Shown here: one piece after another, positions 1 to 10,351 of the stretch
Position numbering within the stretch: the first letter of the stretch is position 1
How the letters are laid out: each line of letters starts with the position of its first letter
Source: Haemonchus contortus
Taxonomy: Eukaryota > Nematoda > Chromadorea > Rhabditida > Trichostrongylidae
Direction: 5' to 3'
DNA: 64,000 bases
Assembly (NCBI GenBank): GCA_000469685.2
Contig: LS997563.1
Span: 16,766,757-16,830,756, forward strand
Made by a program: the position numbers and the translations under genes
Notes under the pieces: generated by a model
Told to the model about the DNA's origin: nothing
Seen by the model: only the letters and a program-made list of their open reading frames with translations
The model's database searches: none

Positions 1-1464
1 TCAAGGTCTATTTCACACTCCATCTCCGTTTCTCTCCTTTATTTTATTCAAACGGAATGAACAATTGATTTTGCCTAAAGGAATATGCTCATCGGTCATC
101 TTTCGAATTGGAAATAAAGGGTGTCCCAATTAATGGGCGCCAATATTCAGAAACTTTTACGGTAGGAGTAATATATCAAATTCACTATATCCGGTATTAA
201 CTAGTTGCACTAGAAGGTATTCTTGCCAAATGCTTAGTTGGTGAAGTGAAACTCCGAACATCTTCCACTTAGCCAAGCTCATTCATGCCATTTGCAATCA
301 CTGGCATGGAAGAGACGAGGAGGCTCTATGAAAAATTGCGATTCATATAGTATCCGTTCGGAAAACTATTAAACGATAAAGAAAAGACGAATCAATCTAA
401 GACAGACCAGGAAGGGGTAGAAAAGACAGCGTTTCTAAATATAGGACTATTAAAATGATCCATTTGCGAGACGATCGTGATCCTGTGTGACACATCAAAA
501 ATACGGCAAGGAATTATTTAGGGTCGGTGGGACGCATTGTCAAGCAAAAGCTACATTGCGATTCCAATCTTATGCAGAGCTGCCCCTCCGTTTCCGAGTT
601 CAAGAGGCACTGTAGAGTCGAAAAATGCAGGAGGCTGCTAACTCCCGCAACTGGAGACACGCTACTTTCATTGTATTCTTTAGTCACAAAATTTTTTACG
701 AAAAAACGGCTCCTCAACAAACAAACCGATCGCATTTTGGCTAAACATCGGACACGTAATCTTTCATACACATGTGATCAAAACAACAGCAAGATGATGT
801 TTTTCGAGCGCGTCTGTGGAAAAGGCAAGACGCCGTGGTTTTATCGGTGCCGGCATGAAAAATGACGAAGAACTGTGCTCTAAAAGCATGCTAGTGGACT
901 TAATGAAGCACTGGCCCCAGTCCGCTTTCTCAAAACAGCTTCTATTCCCACAAGCGGGACCCTACTCCGGCCCATTAGAGCCAAGTTCGCCCAGGAGTGG
1001 CGCCGACTCTTGAGGCCTGACTTCATTTGCGAAGAGGGCTGGCCATCCTACTTTTCAGATGCCAACTCACTCGACTCCTCCGCATGATCTCCGATTACAA
1101 GACGACTTGTCGGGTTCGCAGTTCCAGTTCCGAGTCCTAGAAAGCAAGACTCAAGGACGAGGGGAAAGAAATGGAAGAGGATACCTGCGTACAACATGCG
1201 AGGGTAATTTCTGCGCCTCTGGTCACGCTCACGGGGTATATTTTGAAATGTGATTATAGCATGTTGGAGGGCATAATGTTAGCTACGTGTATATAGACTC
1301 CAAAATCATGCTAATCTGGTGGGCTTTGAGTGCATTGCCATGAATTGGCGCCCATATTTTTGGGACACCCTGTTCATTTGTACGCATATCCTTCTTAATC
1401 AGCTTTTGATATGAATGCCTTCTAGGGGCGTTAAGAAAGAGATGAGTGGATCTGTTAGCTGAGA
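1..1464. other. Intergenic, no gene recognised
   Basis: Open frames here are short and show no recognisable domain or convincing exon structure. The only structure seen is a pair of inverted motifs resembling mariner ends: one near 118-145 (GGGTGTCCCAA then GGGCGCC) and its reverse complement near 1340-1373. The sequence inside the two motifs does not continue as an inverted repeat and no transposase is readable, so I do not call an element. Confidence 0.5.
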
Positions 1465-1915
1465 ATTGAAATGGAAGAAACTCGTCGATAGTTGTATCAG
1501 CCATCGAGATTGTTGATGACGCTTTATACACGGCTTAGGTTTCGCGGAATCGCCTTCGTCGGAGCCTGTAAGTCAAAAACATATTTGTGATTTGTGGGTT
1601 ACCTTTTCAATTTACAAGAAGGGATCCCAAAGGGAAGCAAAACAAAAGCGATCAGCTGGCATGTAATCGAATGAAGCTCTTTGTTGGCACCCTGAGCCCA
1701 ATTTCCTTACGGAGTTTTTATATGTGCTGAGGCCCAGAGGTCGGGTTAGGGATTACTCCAGGGGACCCCCAGAATGCAAACTAATAAACGAGGTTATATG
1801 AGATCAGGTCCCTGCTGCTGATCGCGCATCGCCCTTGGTATTGGCTTATCAGCGATTCCGGGTATTTTCACCCGTCACCCCTGCCCGCGGGGTGTCGGCT
1901 GTGTAGATCAAAGCC
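1465..1915 (-). repeat. Penelope-like terminal repeat, left copy (minus)
   Basis: Read on the minus strand this block follows the decayed GIY-YIG coding end at 1868-2140 and is a diverged copy of 4286-4740 in the opposite orientation. Shared landmarks are GCGGGCAGGGGTGAC, the stretch around GATCGCTTTTGTTTTGC, and the motif CCGACGAAGGCGATTCCGC at 1540-1566. Penelope-like elements are flanked by such repeats (pLTRs). This copy has lost one C in the second strand of the GGCG/CGCC stem and keeps about 20 bases that the right copy lacks near the GCGTCATCAAC segment. Confidence 0.7.
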
Positions 1916-2140
1916 ACTCAAGTCTGTGAATGGCGCGAGCTCCGTGGTAACCGCCACGCATTCGTCCTCCCTGTTGATTTCGGGTTCTTTGCTGCGATCC
2001 ACAGTGCCTCCAGAGTCTTGCGCGCTGATACATTATCTTCACGAGAGAGTATCGTTACAGAGACCTTCATACCTTCATTTACATGGTGCTGTATCTTGCT
2101 ATCGAAGTCCATTTTAGCCGTCCATTTTAGCTTTGCGACG
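1868..2140 (-). pseudogene. Penelope-like element, GIY-YIG C-terminus (remnant)
   Basis: The minus strand encodes the end of a Penelope-like polyprotein. The GIY-YIG endonuclease region around VTILSREDNVSARKTLEAL is readable, with the glutamate of the RKTLEA helix. The conserved tail resumes one frame away as NREDECVAVTTELAPF, so there is a frameshift near 1995. The reverse-transcriptase part is not recognisable upstream. In the family, this nuclease nicks target DNA before target-primed reverse transcription. This copy is dead: it is frameshifted and truncated. Confidence 0.7.
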
Positions 2141-4159
2141 GAGGCGATCGTGTAGAATTTTGAGCTACCCACCATTTTACGCAGTTTACCGTGGCTGAGT
2201 GATCGGGTAGGAGCGTAACTGGATCCTAATTTCGAAAGAGTGACTCGTTTGATAATTGCGCGACTCCAATGAGCGTAGCTCTGGGGCCAGACGCAGAACT
2301 AACGCTCTCTTTTTTAGCTTCAGGGGTCGCTCTCGTGTAATTCTGTTCTGAGACCGGCTGACCGTAAGGCTTCTGGCACCGCTCCTGATTCACTAAATCA
2401 GAGAATTTCTTCTGTAATCATACTGTGGTAACAAAACAAATAGATTCACCAATATGTTTCGACTCACCCACTATCCTCCCAAAGGTTATCCAGCGAGAAT
2501 CTTCGCAACATAATTCTTTGGCAACACGTTTCGTAGTACTAGGTGGATGCATAATTATTGCGGATTTTTTCAGCAAATTTTACTTTAAGGAACGATAGAA
2601 ATATCTAGCAAAGGCATGTACAAATAATTGCTCCGGAAAATATCCACCATTCACGTCAAGCATTGCTGCCCATTTGCTAGAAAACGGATTCCACAGGCGA
2701 AGGAGTTTCGATTCCTTGAAGCGATCGCGAACTGACGTGGGCTATTAAGCCATCCACTTTGTCGAAAGTACTGTTCGTTAGCCAATTTTTCAACGTTCGG
2801 TAATCCATGAGTTTCTTTTGGTGTTTAGGGCGACCGTAGAAGCAAATTCCATCCTCCACTCGGGTTTGCTGACTGTTCCATGGCCGAGAAGTTGTTGAGA
2901 TCACATTATGAGTGTGCCGCCTTCGAACATTTCTCGAAGTAAAAGAGCATAATTTGGCATATACGAAGATAACTTTCTAGACATATTTCTGTTAAGAAAA
3001 TCGAGACGGTCTTTATTACAAAGTTTCGGATCTGAAGGTTCAATTTTATCGAGAGAAAAGAAGTCGCGAAGAAATCCGCAATATTTATGCATCAACCTAA
3101 TACTTGAATACAGATTATGACGTTTGTTCTTCTTAAGTGCCATCATAAGAATCCATCACATCAGCGTTCGTACTTCTTGGGAAGTTTCAGAGTATCCGCA
3201 AACTTCACATAGTTGTCTCTTCGCGATGAAGTTTGGGATCACGTAGTGCTTTAGCACCGGCGCAGAAAAAGGGTGCATTGTCTCGTCACAGTTATCTTCT
3301 GCCGGAGGGACAAGACTTCTTTCACGAGTCGAAGATATTCGGCTGGTACTGAGCTCAGAATATCCCATGTCAGACTTTCAATTATCTCGGCATATTGAAA
3401 GAATTCCGGCAGCGAGCAGTCATATCGCTGCCTTTTCCTGCAACGTTTCTCACACCTCAAGAGCCTAACGTTGTTGCTAATATAAAGTTCCGCCTATTCG
3501 CAACAGCACTCTTTTCAGAGCTCCGCAGAAACATTGCCGTACGTGTTTTACCCAAGCTGAGTGCTCAAAGACGGGACTCGAAGAACTGATTATCTATCGC
3601 AGTCGGGTGTAATAAAAAAGCATAAGTGGCAAAGAAGGGGAATTTGTGGTGCTTTTGCAGGACTTGGACAGAACAATGACGCAGTTGCACCTTCAAGATC
3701 AATCCACATACAGTCTTTCCGCCCCAAGGAATACACGAGGCGGTACCGGCATTTAAACAAAGTGTGGACAGAGACTTCAAAGTTGTCAAATTCGCCAAAA
3801 ACTGACGCAAATGTGACCTGCCCATATGTACCGTATTGTATTGCGCAGGAGAATGGATATGGATGCGACGGGCAGCCTGCGTGGTGTAGCAGACTTGTTA
3901 GGATGTATGCGCAAGAGGAATAAGGGTACCCTTCTGTGGACCTTTCGTTTCAGATGATATGAGCGCTGCCATTCGTGCCTGTCTCCGGAAAGCTGATCTC
4001 TAGTGTGCGAGTGGTCGAAATACCTCCCTCGGTCTTCAAAAGACAGATGATTGAATTCGTTATGATCGGAGATGCCAATAGCCCTAGTGTGTGATTTGCC
4101 CTTCCGGAAAAGAATGTGAGTGTATGATCTCAGAAGTCGTATATCTCATCACTGTCAAC
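2141..4159. other. Spacer between two Penelope-like fragments; unknown open frames
   Basis: On the minus strand from about 3460 down to 2677 several short frames follow each other with shifts (pieces around LPEFFQYAEIIESLTWD, RLMHKYCGFLRDFFSL and EWRMEFASTV). They read like a decayed protein of roughly 250 residues, but I do not recognise the family and see no reverse-transcriptase motif. On the plus strand a 120-codon frame at 3561-3923 overlaps these and is probably a shadow. The segment is probably transposon-derived. Confidence 0.35.
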
Positions 4160-4165
4160 TGACTG

Positions 4166-4345
4166 GGGAGGAATGTGTAAGAAAAACGGGAAGACCACTC
4201 TGCATAAAGATAAGGGAGCATTTGGATGGGTTGAAAAGGCTTAGAAAATCCACTCCTCTGGGTTATCACTAGACACAGCATCGTTATCGCGCCATTTGCA
4301 GACTTCTGTGGCTTTGAACTGATCTACCCCCGCGGGCAGGGGTGA
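4166..4345 (+). pseudogene. Penelope-like element, GIY-YIG C-terminus (remnant, plus)
   Basis: This is a second Penelope-like 3' end, in the opposite direction to the one at 1868-2140. Codons from about 4171 read KTGRPLCIKIREHLDGLK, the typical YIGETGRPLxxRIxEH core of this nuclease with the first part decayed. After a frameshift the tail runs IAPFADFCGFELIYPRGQG and stops at 4343-4345, immediately followed by the terminal repeat. The two fragments point away from each other, so they are either two insertions or one rearranged element. Confidence 0.7.
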
Positions 4346-4740
4346 CGAAGAAAATACCCAGAATCGCTGATAAATCAATACCAAGGGCGATGCGCGACCA
4401 GCGGCAGGGATCCGACCTCATATGACGTTGTTTATTAGTTTGCATCCTGGGGAGTCCCCTTGAGCAATCCCTGACCCGAATTCTAGGTCCCAGCTCATTA
4501 AAAACTCCGTGAGGGAATTGGGGCTCAGGTGCCGAAAAGAACTTTTTTCGATTACATGCCAGCTGATCGCTTTTGTTTTGCTTCCCTTTGGGATCCCTTC
4601 TTGTAAATTGAAAAGGTAGCCCACGAACCACAAATATATTCTTGACCTACAGGCTCCGACGAAGGCGATTCCGCCGAAACGTAAGCCGCTATAAAGCGTC
4701 ATCAACACTATCGACGAATTTCTTTCAATATGCCAAGATT
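4286..4740 (+). repeat. Penelope-like terminal repeat, right copy (plus)
   Basis: Inverted, diverged copy of 1465-1915. It overlaps the last codons of the GIY-YIG remnant and carries the better preserved hammerhead-like core at 4654-4680. It lacks about 20 bases present in the left copy after GCGTCATCAAC. Confidence 0.7.
4654..4680 (+). ncRNA. Hammerhead-ribozyme-like core in Penelope terminal repeat
   Basis: The order GACGA, then a GGCG-ATTC-CGCC stem-loop, then GAAAC matches the central core of a hammerhead ribozyme (box CUGANGA, stem II, box GAAA). Hammerhead motifs are established in Penelope-like terminal repeats. Here the base before GACGA is C where U is required (CCGACGA, not CUGACGA) in both copies of the window, and I could not define a good stem I. 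The copy is therefore probably a decayed ribozyme. The left repeat has the same core at 1540-1566 (minus) with a broken stem II. Confidence 0.4.
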
Positions 4741-4829
4741 AAATGTAAGTCGGACATGTGATATTCTGAAATGGAAGAATTCCTCAAGAAAGCAATGCAA
4801 CAAGTTCCAGATTATTGGATTAATTACTC

Positions 4830-4985
4830 GTCAGCTTCTCTGCATCTTTCCCATGAAACCCGAAGCCTCTCCCATCTGCTTAAAAAATTCTATCGAACGA
4901 AGGATTTCTCCTGGCATAGCAGCGGATTGACTTGATTGCATTAAATCAAGCTGCACAGTTGAACTGTCCAGAAAACAGGATAGGT
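4830..4985. repeat. Outer piece of the left palindrome arm
   Basis: This segment is the reverse complement, with some mismatches, of 12394-12560. It includes CTGGCATAGCAGC, the AAGCAGATGG/CCATCTGCTT segment and the stretch around CAAGCTGCACAGTTGAAC. It is the continuation of the left arm beyond the 1.5-kb segment 4986-6503, which the right arm lacks. Confidence 0.75.
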
Positions 4986-6503
4986 TAGAGTAAAGCCAAA
5001 CTTGCACTACAAACCTATAGTTTCAGGATTCCCTTTGGTGCTCTATGGTCGTGTTTGCCATATTTCACTATTAAGGCATTGGAAATGTTGGACATTGGAC
5101 ACATCGTAAAATCCAATCCTTGAAACGTTGAGGACTCCAGAAGTGGTCGACTTGTTTGAAATTTGTGCCTGTACTTATGAACAATTTGCCCAGTGTTTCA
5201 GTTTCAATGAGCCGATGGTCCAATTAGACTCTATTTTGAGTCCTTTTTTTCTTCTGGAAAGTAGTACTTTGGAATAAAAGAGCATACAAAACCTGAAATG
5301 CTTACCAAGTCTCGGCTGGGCATGATCAAGATAGAGCAAGATTGATCTCGTAATCTCGTACGTTCAAAGTTATTAATTTACTAAATGTTAACAACATCTC
5401 CGTTCCAATAAGTTTCAGTTTCTGGTTTCCAGTTATGACACTTTCATTTCTGGCATCTCTTGAACAATTTCAAGAAATGTTAAAGAGATGTTTGTTGTTT
5501 CTGTGAACAGAACAGAACAGAACAACGTCAAAACAAGAACAAACACCTGTGAGGCCTACGGTTTAAACCACTTCAAAAATGGAGCTTAGTGCGTTTTTCA
5601 TAAAGTGAGTAACTCCAAGTTTCAGTTTTTTGTCAAAAGGCAGATGAAAGTGTTTCAGCTGTTGCAGCGTGCATAAACATATTTTTGTCTGTCGAAACTA
5701 AAGCACAACGTTGACATCCACTCATCTGAGATAAAGTCAGCACTGCAACACAAACAGAATATTTAGAGCTGACCTGCAAGAAGTTGTTAGTTTGGTGAGT
5801 ATTCCCGGCAGCAACATCAAGCAACAGTCACTTTGAAGCAGACTCTACCATGAACAGTGCTTGACAAATGAGTGTATCATATGTCCCTACATGAAAAAAA
5901 GAGATAGCACACTAATAGATCTGATCTAGACGTATCTTACAACCCAGCTAGAACATCGGGCATGCGATAATTTTACATCGGTGAGACAGAAAACCTGCTC
6001 TGTGGAAAAGAACAATTAGCTAGGATGAGGCGTGGAAACATTCGGCTCGCGTCGGGTCGACACGATATTAGCTCAGGAAACGGAAGTTTTGATAAGAAAA
6101 GCGTTAGGGGCCCTTTCATAACCAGTTACTTCTTGCCATACTTACCGCTCTGCAAGCTATGCCTTGTCGTCAATAGCATCAAAATGTGACCTCTCCTATA
6201 ATGAGTAAACGAGAAACATCATGGAGCCTCATTTTTACCGACAGTCGCTTGTCTCAAAAGCTGGTTTTATCGGCTTCAACGGTGATGCCTGTGCGTAACC
6301 CATAACGTGGGTAGTTCTCCGAAGGGTTCCATTTTTGCTGTTTTTTGCTAAAAGGACTGAATACCGTTAGATATTGTAATTCACCACGAGTTGAGTTAAG
6401 GCCTCGAAAGACGAAAATCACGTCGAAACGTCAGGTTCAATAGAGAGTTCCACTAAGAAACCTAAAAATGACAAAAGGATTTCTATCAGGCGAGCAATGT
6501 TTG
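4986..6503. other. 1.5-kb segment present in only one palindrome arm
   Basis: The two arms are colinear on both sides of this segment, but the right arm joins directly (around 12390). AGGA occurs at both junctions (AACAGGA before, GTGTAGGA at the end), which could be a 4-bp target duplication. No terminal inverted repeats, transposase or convincing reading frame is seen. A GAACA microsatellite lies at about 5508-5527. Either an insertion into the left arm or a deletion from the right arm explains it. Confidence 0.6.
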
Positions 6504-8632
6504 TGTAGGAAAATCATATCTTTCTACAGAACGTCCACGGCTAGGTAGGCCTGCATAAATGTTGGTAGTATTATGCAAGATGTTGACCAATTTCCGTTTG
6601 TTTTCGTCATCGTTCAATCAGTATGCGGCTTCTTCCTAACCAACTCACTAACAGTGGCCGTATCCATTTCCTATCATAAAGTCGAACTATGAAAGAATCT
6701 TGATGTGTAACCCACAGCGTGACTACTTATATGCGGAGAATATTTCATTTGATCAAGTTATTGGGATATAATTGCATCTTCATATGATTTCGATACTTCA
6801 TTCAAAAGTTCATCGTGTAAATAGTTCACTCCTTCCTGTAGAGGCAAACAATAGTTACGCAATCGAAGTTCGTTAACTGTGCGTTGAGAACGCCGCTGCA
6901 TCCGAAGTGTGGTGCTCTTCCAAGGGGTCCGATCTTAACATATTCAAATCAATGGTTGTTCCATGCTATGGGACAAAAAAGAAAAGACAAAGTAACAGAC
7001 AAAAAAGACAAAATAACACAAAGTGTGGTTGTACAGAAGCACTTTTGAAAAAACCGCAAAAGAAGTATTCTGTGAGGGAAGTAAAGGTAGGAGCATGGTA
7101 AGGAGCAGCAGGATGCATCCGTTCTACCGTCGTATTTCTCTTTTTTACAGGAATGGTTATGCTATGGTTGCGTGATTGAACAAATCGCTATTTAAGTATT
7201 TCTGGAAGGAAACAAGTCCAAATCAACGCAGGAAACCGCTTTTCGGACTCTCTAATGAAACAAGCTAACACTGTCCGGAAGCTACTACCGGGTATCGAGC
7301 GGTTCGGAAGTATCTACAGAGCTTCAAGGGCCCTTCTTCAAATTTCGTGCCTGTATGTCTTGGATTTCAATAGAACTGTGAAAACGTTTGAAAACGGATA
7401 TTTACGAATCGCTATGAGACTTCCAAATTCTGAAGGAGCGAATAGGCCTCTACTTAGTCTAAGGAAGTTTATACGAAATCTCCAGGGAGAGTTCGAGAAA
7501 CCAATTTCGTCATGCAATAGTTTAGGCGAGATTTATGAGGAGCCGTTCACGGAGGTGCCAGAATAACACTTAAAATTTTGCTCACTTCATCATAATGGTC
7601 ATTGATTTGATATTGAAAACCTGCTACCACCTTCTCGAACCACGACCTTGTATCTGTCTTCTTGAAGCACCTGAATAAATACAATGCAGTCTTAAGGCAA
7701 TGAGAAGCTGATATTAGAGAAGTAAGCAACGACATACCTCTTTCCTTTGATCGCCACGTCTACCGCCACAATATTCGGTGTATCTACCCACTTTCGTGCG
7801 TTCTCCTCCAAAGATTTGTCCCACAACTGTATGTAAGATTACATAGAAACATCAAGCTAGCCACTTAATATTACAAAAACTTCTAACGATATTTTCGTTA
7901 TTGACTCCATTGATATACTGAAGAGCCTCCTTAGCATCAGCCGGTAGCGGGCTACTCTCGCCTTAAAAGATTTACCTGATTTCACTGGAGAAGCAGTTCG
8001 TGGTAATATTGAAAGATATTAGGAGTTATTGAGCAGTTTGGGGTTGTATGGCTACTACGACACTCACCTTGTGCAGCGACAAATGCTACGACGGAGGACA
8101 GCACTGCGAAGATGAACAACATTGCTAATGTGACGAACTTCTTCTGCTGCTCCCTTATTTATTGGCAAGAATAAGGTACTTCAGCTGCACCTCGCTGCTC
8201 TGGAGAAAGGCTGTACAAATATGTATACTTTGGAAACATTCTCCTCGTAAGACTTGCCCTTTCTACCCTTAACGGCTATGAACTTTAGTAGAGTCGGAAA
8301 ACACGTTAAGCGAAAATATTGGAACTGGATAACACAGCAATATAATTAGTGAATTATAATGACTTTTTTACATGATGTCTCCATTCTCACCATTTCTTCT
8401 TAGTCAGATGCGCTAGGGCGACATGACAAGCGACCCTCCGTAACTCAAATGCTTGGGATCTGCTTCAGAAATCAGTACCTCAAACAAATCATGCTTTGAG
8501 CTATCGGGCTATGTCCCCAATCGCTACTTTTGCAAACAGTACAAGTATGCATTTTGGACTTTAATGTGAATCAGGGTTAACCGGAGGGAAAGTAATGCTG
8601 GCTGCGAATTTGACGTTAAATGCATGGTACTG
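6504..8632. repeat. Left arm of large inverted duplication
   Basis: Nearly identical to the reverse complement of 10352-12393, with scattered single-base differences and small indels; for example, a TA microsatellite near 12145 exists only in the right arm. It contains the complete small secreted-protein gene at 7547-8122. A partial extra copy of part of the arm (8244-8320) lies in direct orientation at about 8795-8875. Bases 8772-8802 also match the reverse complement of 10326-10354, so the inner edge of the left arm has been broken by about 140 bp. Confidence 0.9.
7547..8122 (-). CDS. Small secreted protein, left copy (possibly CAP-related)
   Basis: A four-exon gene on the minus strand: 8122-8068, 7961-7888, 7826-7738 and 7670-7547, about 113 residues. 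Exon 1 is a signal peptide (MLFIFAVLSSVVAFVAAQ) followed by a consensus GTGAGT donor. Exon 2 gives a linker and ADAKEALQYINGVN, exon 3 LWDKSLEENARKWVDTP, and exon 4 a charged tail ending in ILAPP. The WDxxLExxAxKW pattern recalls the first helix region of CAP (SCP/TAPS, ASP) proteins, but the CAP His/Glu motifs are not visible and the protein is far too short, so the family is uncertain. Exon 2 ends either at a weak GTTAGA donor (used here, keeps frame) or at GTAATA 13 bases on, which shifts the frame. The coding exons match the right-arm copy. Confidence 0.6.
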
Positions 8633-10351
8633 TTCCGCAAGGAAGCTACTCGATACTACAAAATTCTTTGAGGCTCTTCGGAGAAGGCGACAAAATACAA
8701 GCGCGAATAACAGGAATGAGTGACCAACGTATGATGTTTGATGTTCTTTTGTCTTACATCCCATTGTGTGAGCACGCTAGTGCGAAAGTATGCACAATGT
8801 TAGACTTGCCCTTTCTACCCATAACTGCTATGAACTTAAGTAGAGTCGGAAAACATGCCATGCGAAAATATTTCTGTGATTTTATTATGCACACTTAATA
8901 TCACTTAGTTCAGTACACTAATTTCAGAATAAGATAGAAGCTCGAGGTCAAGAGATAAGCAGACAGGAAATTCCGGCAGAAGGATAGAAGTGTGTTGGTC
9001 AATGCCGCTATGTAACCAAGATTCGCGCGCTCAAACGCTCAAACCCCTCATATGAGGCGATTCTGTCTTGCTTGTTTTTGCAGTGAAGGAATGACTTTCT
9101 CTGAGAAGGGTCATATAGAGCTAAGGTAATCGTTGGTACAGAATAGAATAGCAATGAAGAAGAGGAACTTGATTGTCTTCAAGGACCACCTATTCAAACC
9201 GAATGTTGATCCTTCTCTTTTTCAGTTCATCACTCCTTCAGGGAAAAATCGCTCCGTTTCGTTCTGTAAGCCTCGTTTAGTGATTCATTAAAAGCTGAAT
9301 TCACTCCGCTCATTGGCCCTTTTCGTGAATCTCCAACGCCAGGCATACACACAAACAAATGAAATGAATATGTTTCATCGGAGACGGGATATTTTTTCAT
9401 CGGCCAGTATGTCCAAAGTTCTTTATTTACAAAACGTGAAGCAATGGGTAAACCAAAACTGCTAGCTCATAAGCGTACGCAATGAAGATAAAGCAATATG
9501 GTGCAGCTTCTCAAATATTGGTATATCAATTACATAGCGAAAGCAACAGAACATATTAAGGACCATCTTTACAAACAATCTCTTCAACTTTTATCTGCAC
9601 TGTACTACGGTAGCGCAGCCGTACAAGAAATTGTTTGAGCTGAGGTTCTGAAAGGTTTACGATGCGTTAACATGGAAAACATGTTGGTCACAAGTACACC
9701 TTTTGCCAACTATAGTTGGTATAATTCCGATTCTTCGAAAATGTCTAAAGGTATGCAGTAACAAATCGTGTGAACTCTGTAATTGTTTGACATCCAGTGG
9801 AGATGGTTGGTCACATCCTGTTCATTACACCGATTACAAGAAACAAAATTGTAGCGGTTGATACCCTGCATGTCGGATCAGCCAAGAGATTGCATTTGAA
9901 GAGCTGAGACTTACTCGGGAGGCGGCAGTGGCTCTGGCAATTGAGCCCCATATCCATCTCGAGATAGCCTGGTTGTACCCAAAGGATGAATCAAAATCTA
10001 GCGATTACAATTGAAAGTAGATAGTTAAGGCAAACATTGATAGCAGAACTTCTCTAGGATGGAGCTATACTTTTCGACATTCGCCTACTTCTCGACAAAT
10101 TGTCAAAAACCAGAAAAAAAATTAAGAATATTTTCGAATGTTACCGGTCAGACGGATAAACTACTAACTAGTTGCAACCAGACCAGAGTTATTCAAACAA
10201 ACTGTGGTCTAAATCATCAAGCAACTCGCGTCGAATCCAACACAGAGCTCTTCCTCAACTTCGGAGATAATAGAACAACTGAGACTGTTGTATCTACCAC
10301 GCACCGCTGATAGGTCGTTACGTAACATTGTGCATACTTTCGTACTAGCGT
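8633..10351. other. Central spacer of the palindrome
   Basis: This 1.7-kb loop between the arms separates the two divergent start codons. It holds the direct partial copy of arm sequence at 8795-8875 and a short match to the right arm at 8772-8802. The plus-strand frames at 8620-8898 and 10059-10310 have no recognisable domain or splice context. Nothing else is supported. Confidence 0.5.

Noticed and set aside
118..1374. Mariner element with GGGTGTCCC ends
   Set aside because: Only about 25 bp of inverted similarity, no interior pairing, no TA duplication and no transposase.
6390..6435. Another hammerhead-like core (GACG...CGTCGAAACG)
   Set aside because: The GACGA box would itself be consumed in the stem, so the conserved core is not free.
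7255..7566. 103-codon plus-strand frame mirrored at 11414-11620
   Set aside because: It is conserved only because it lies in the palindrome arms; it overlaps the 3' end of the secreted-protein gene in antisense and has no splice or domain evidence.
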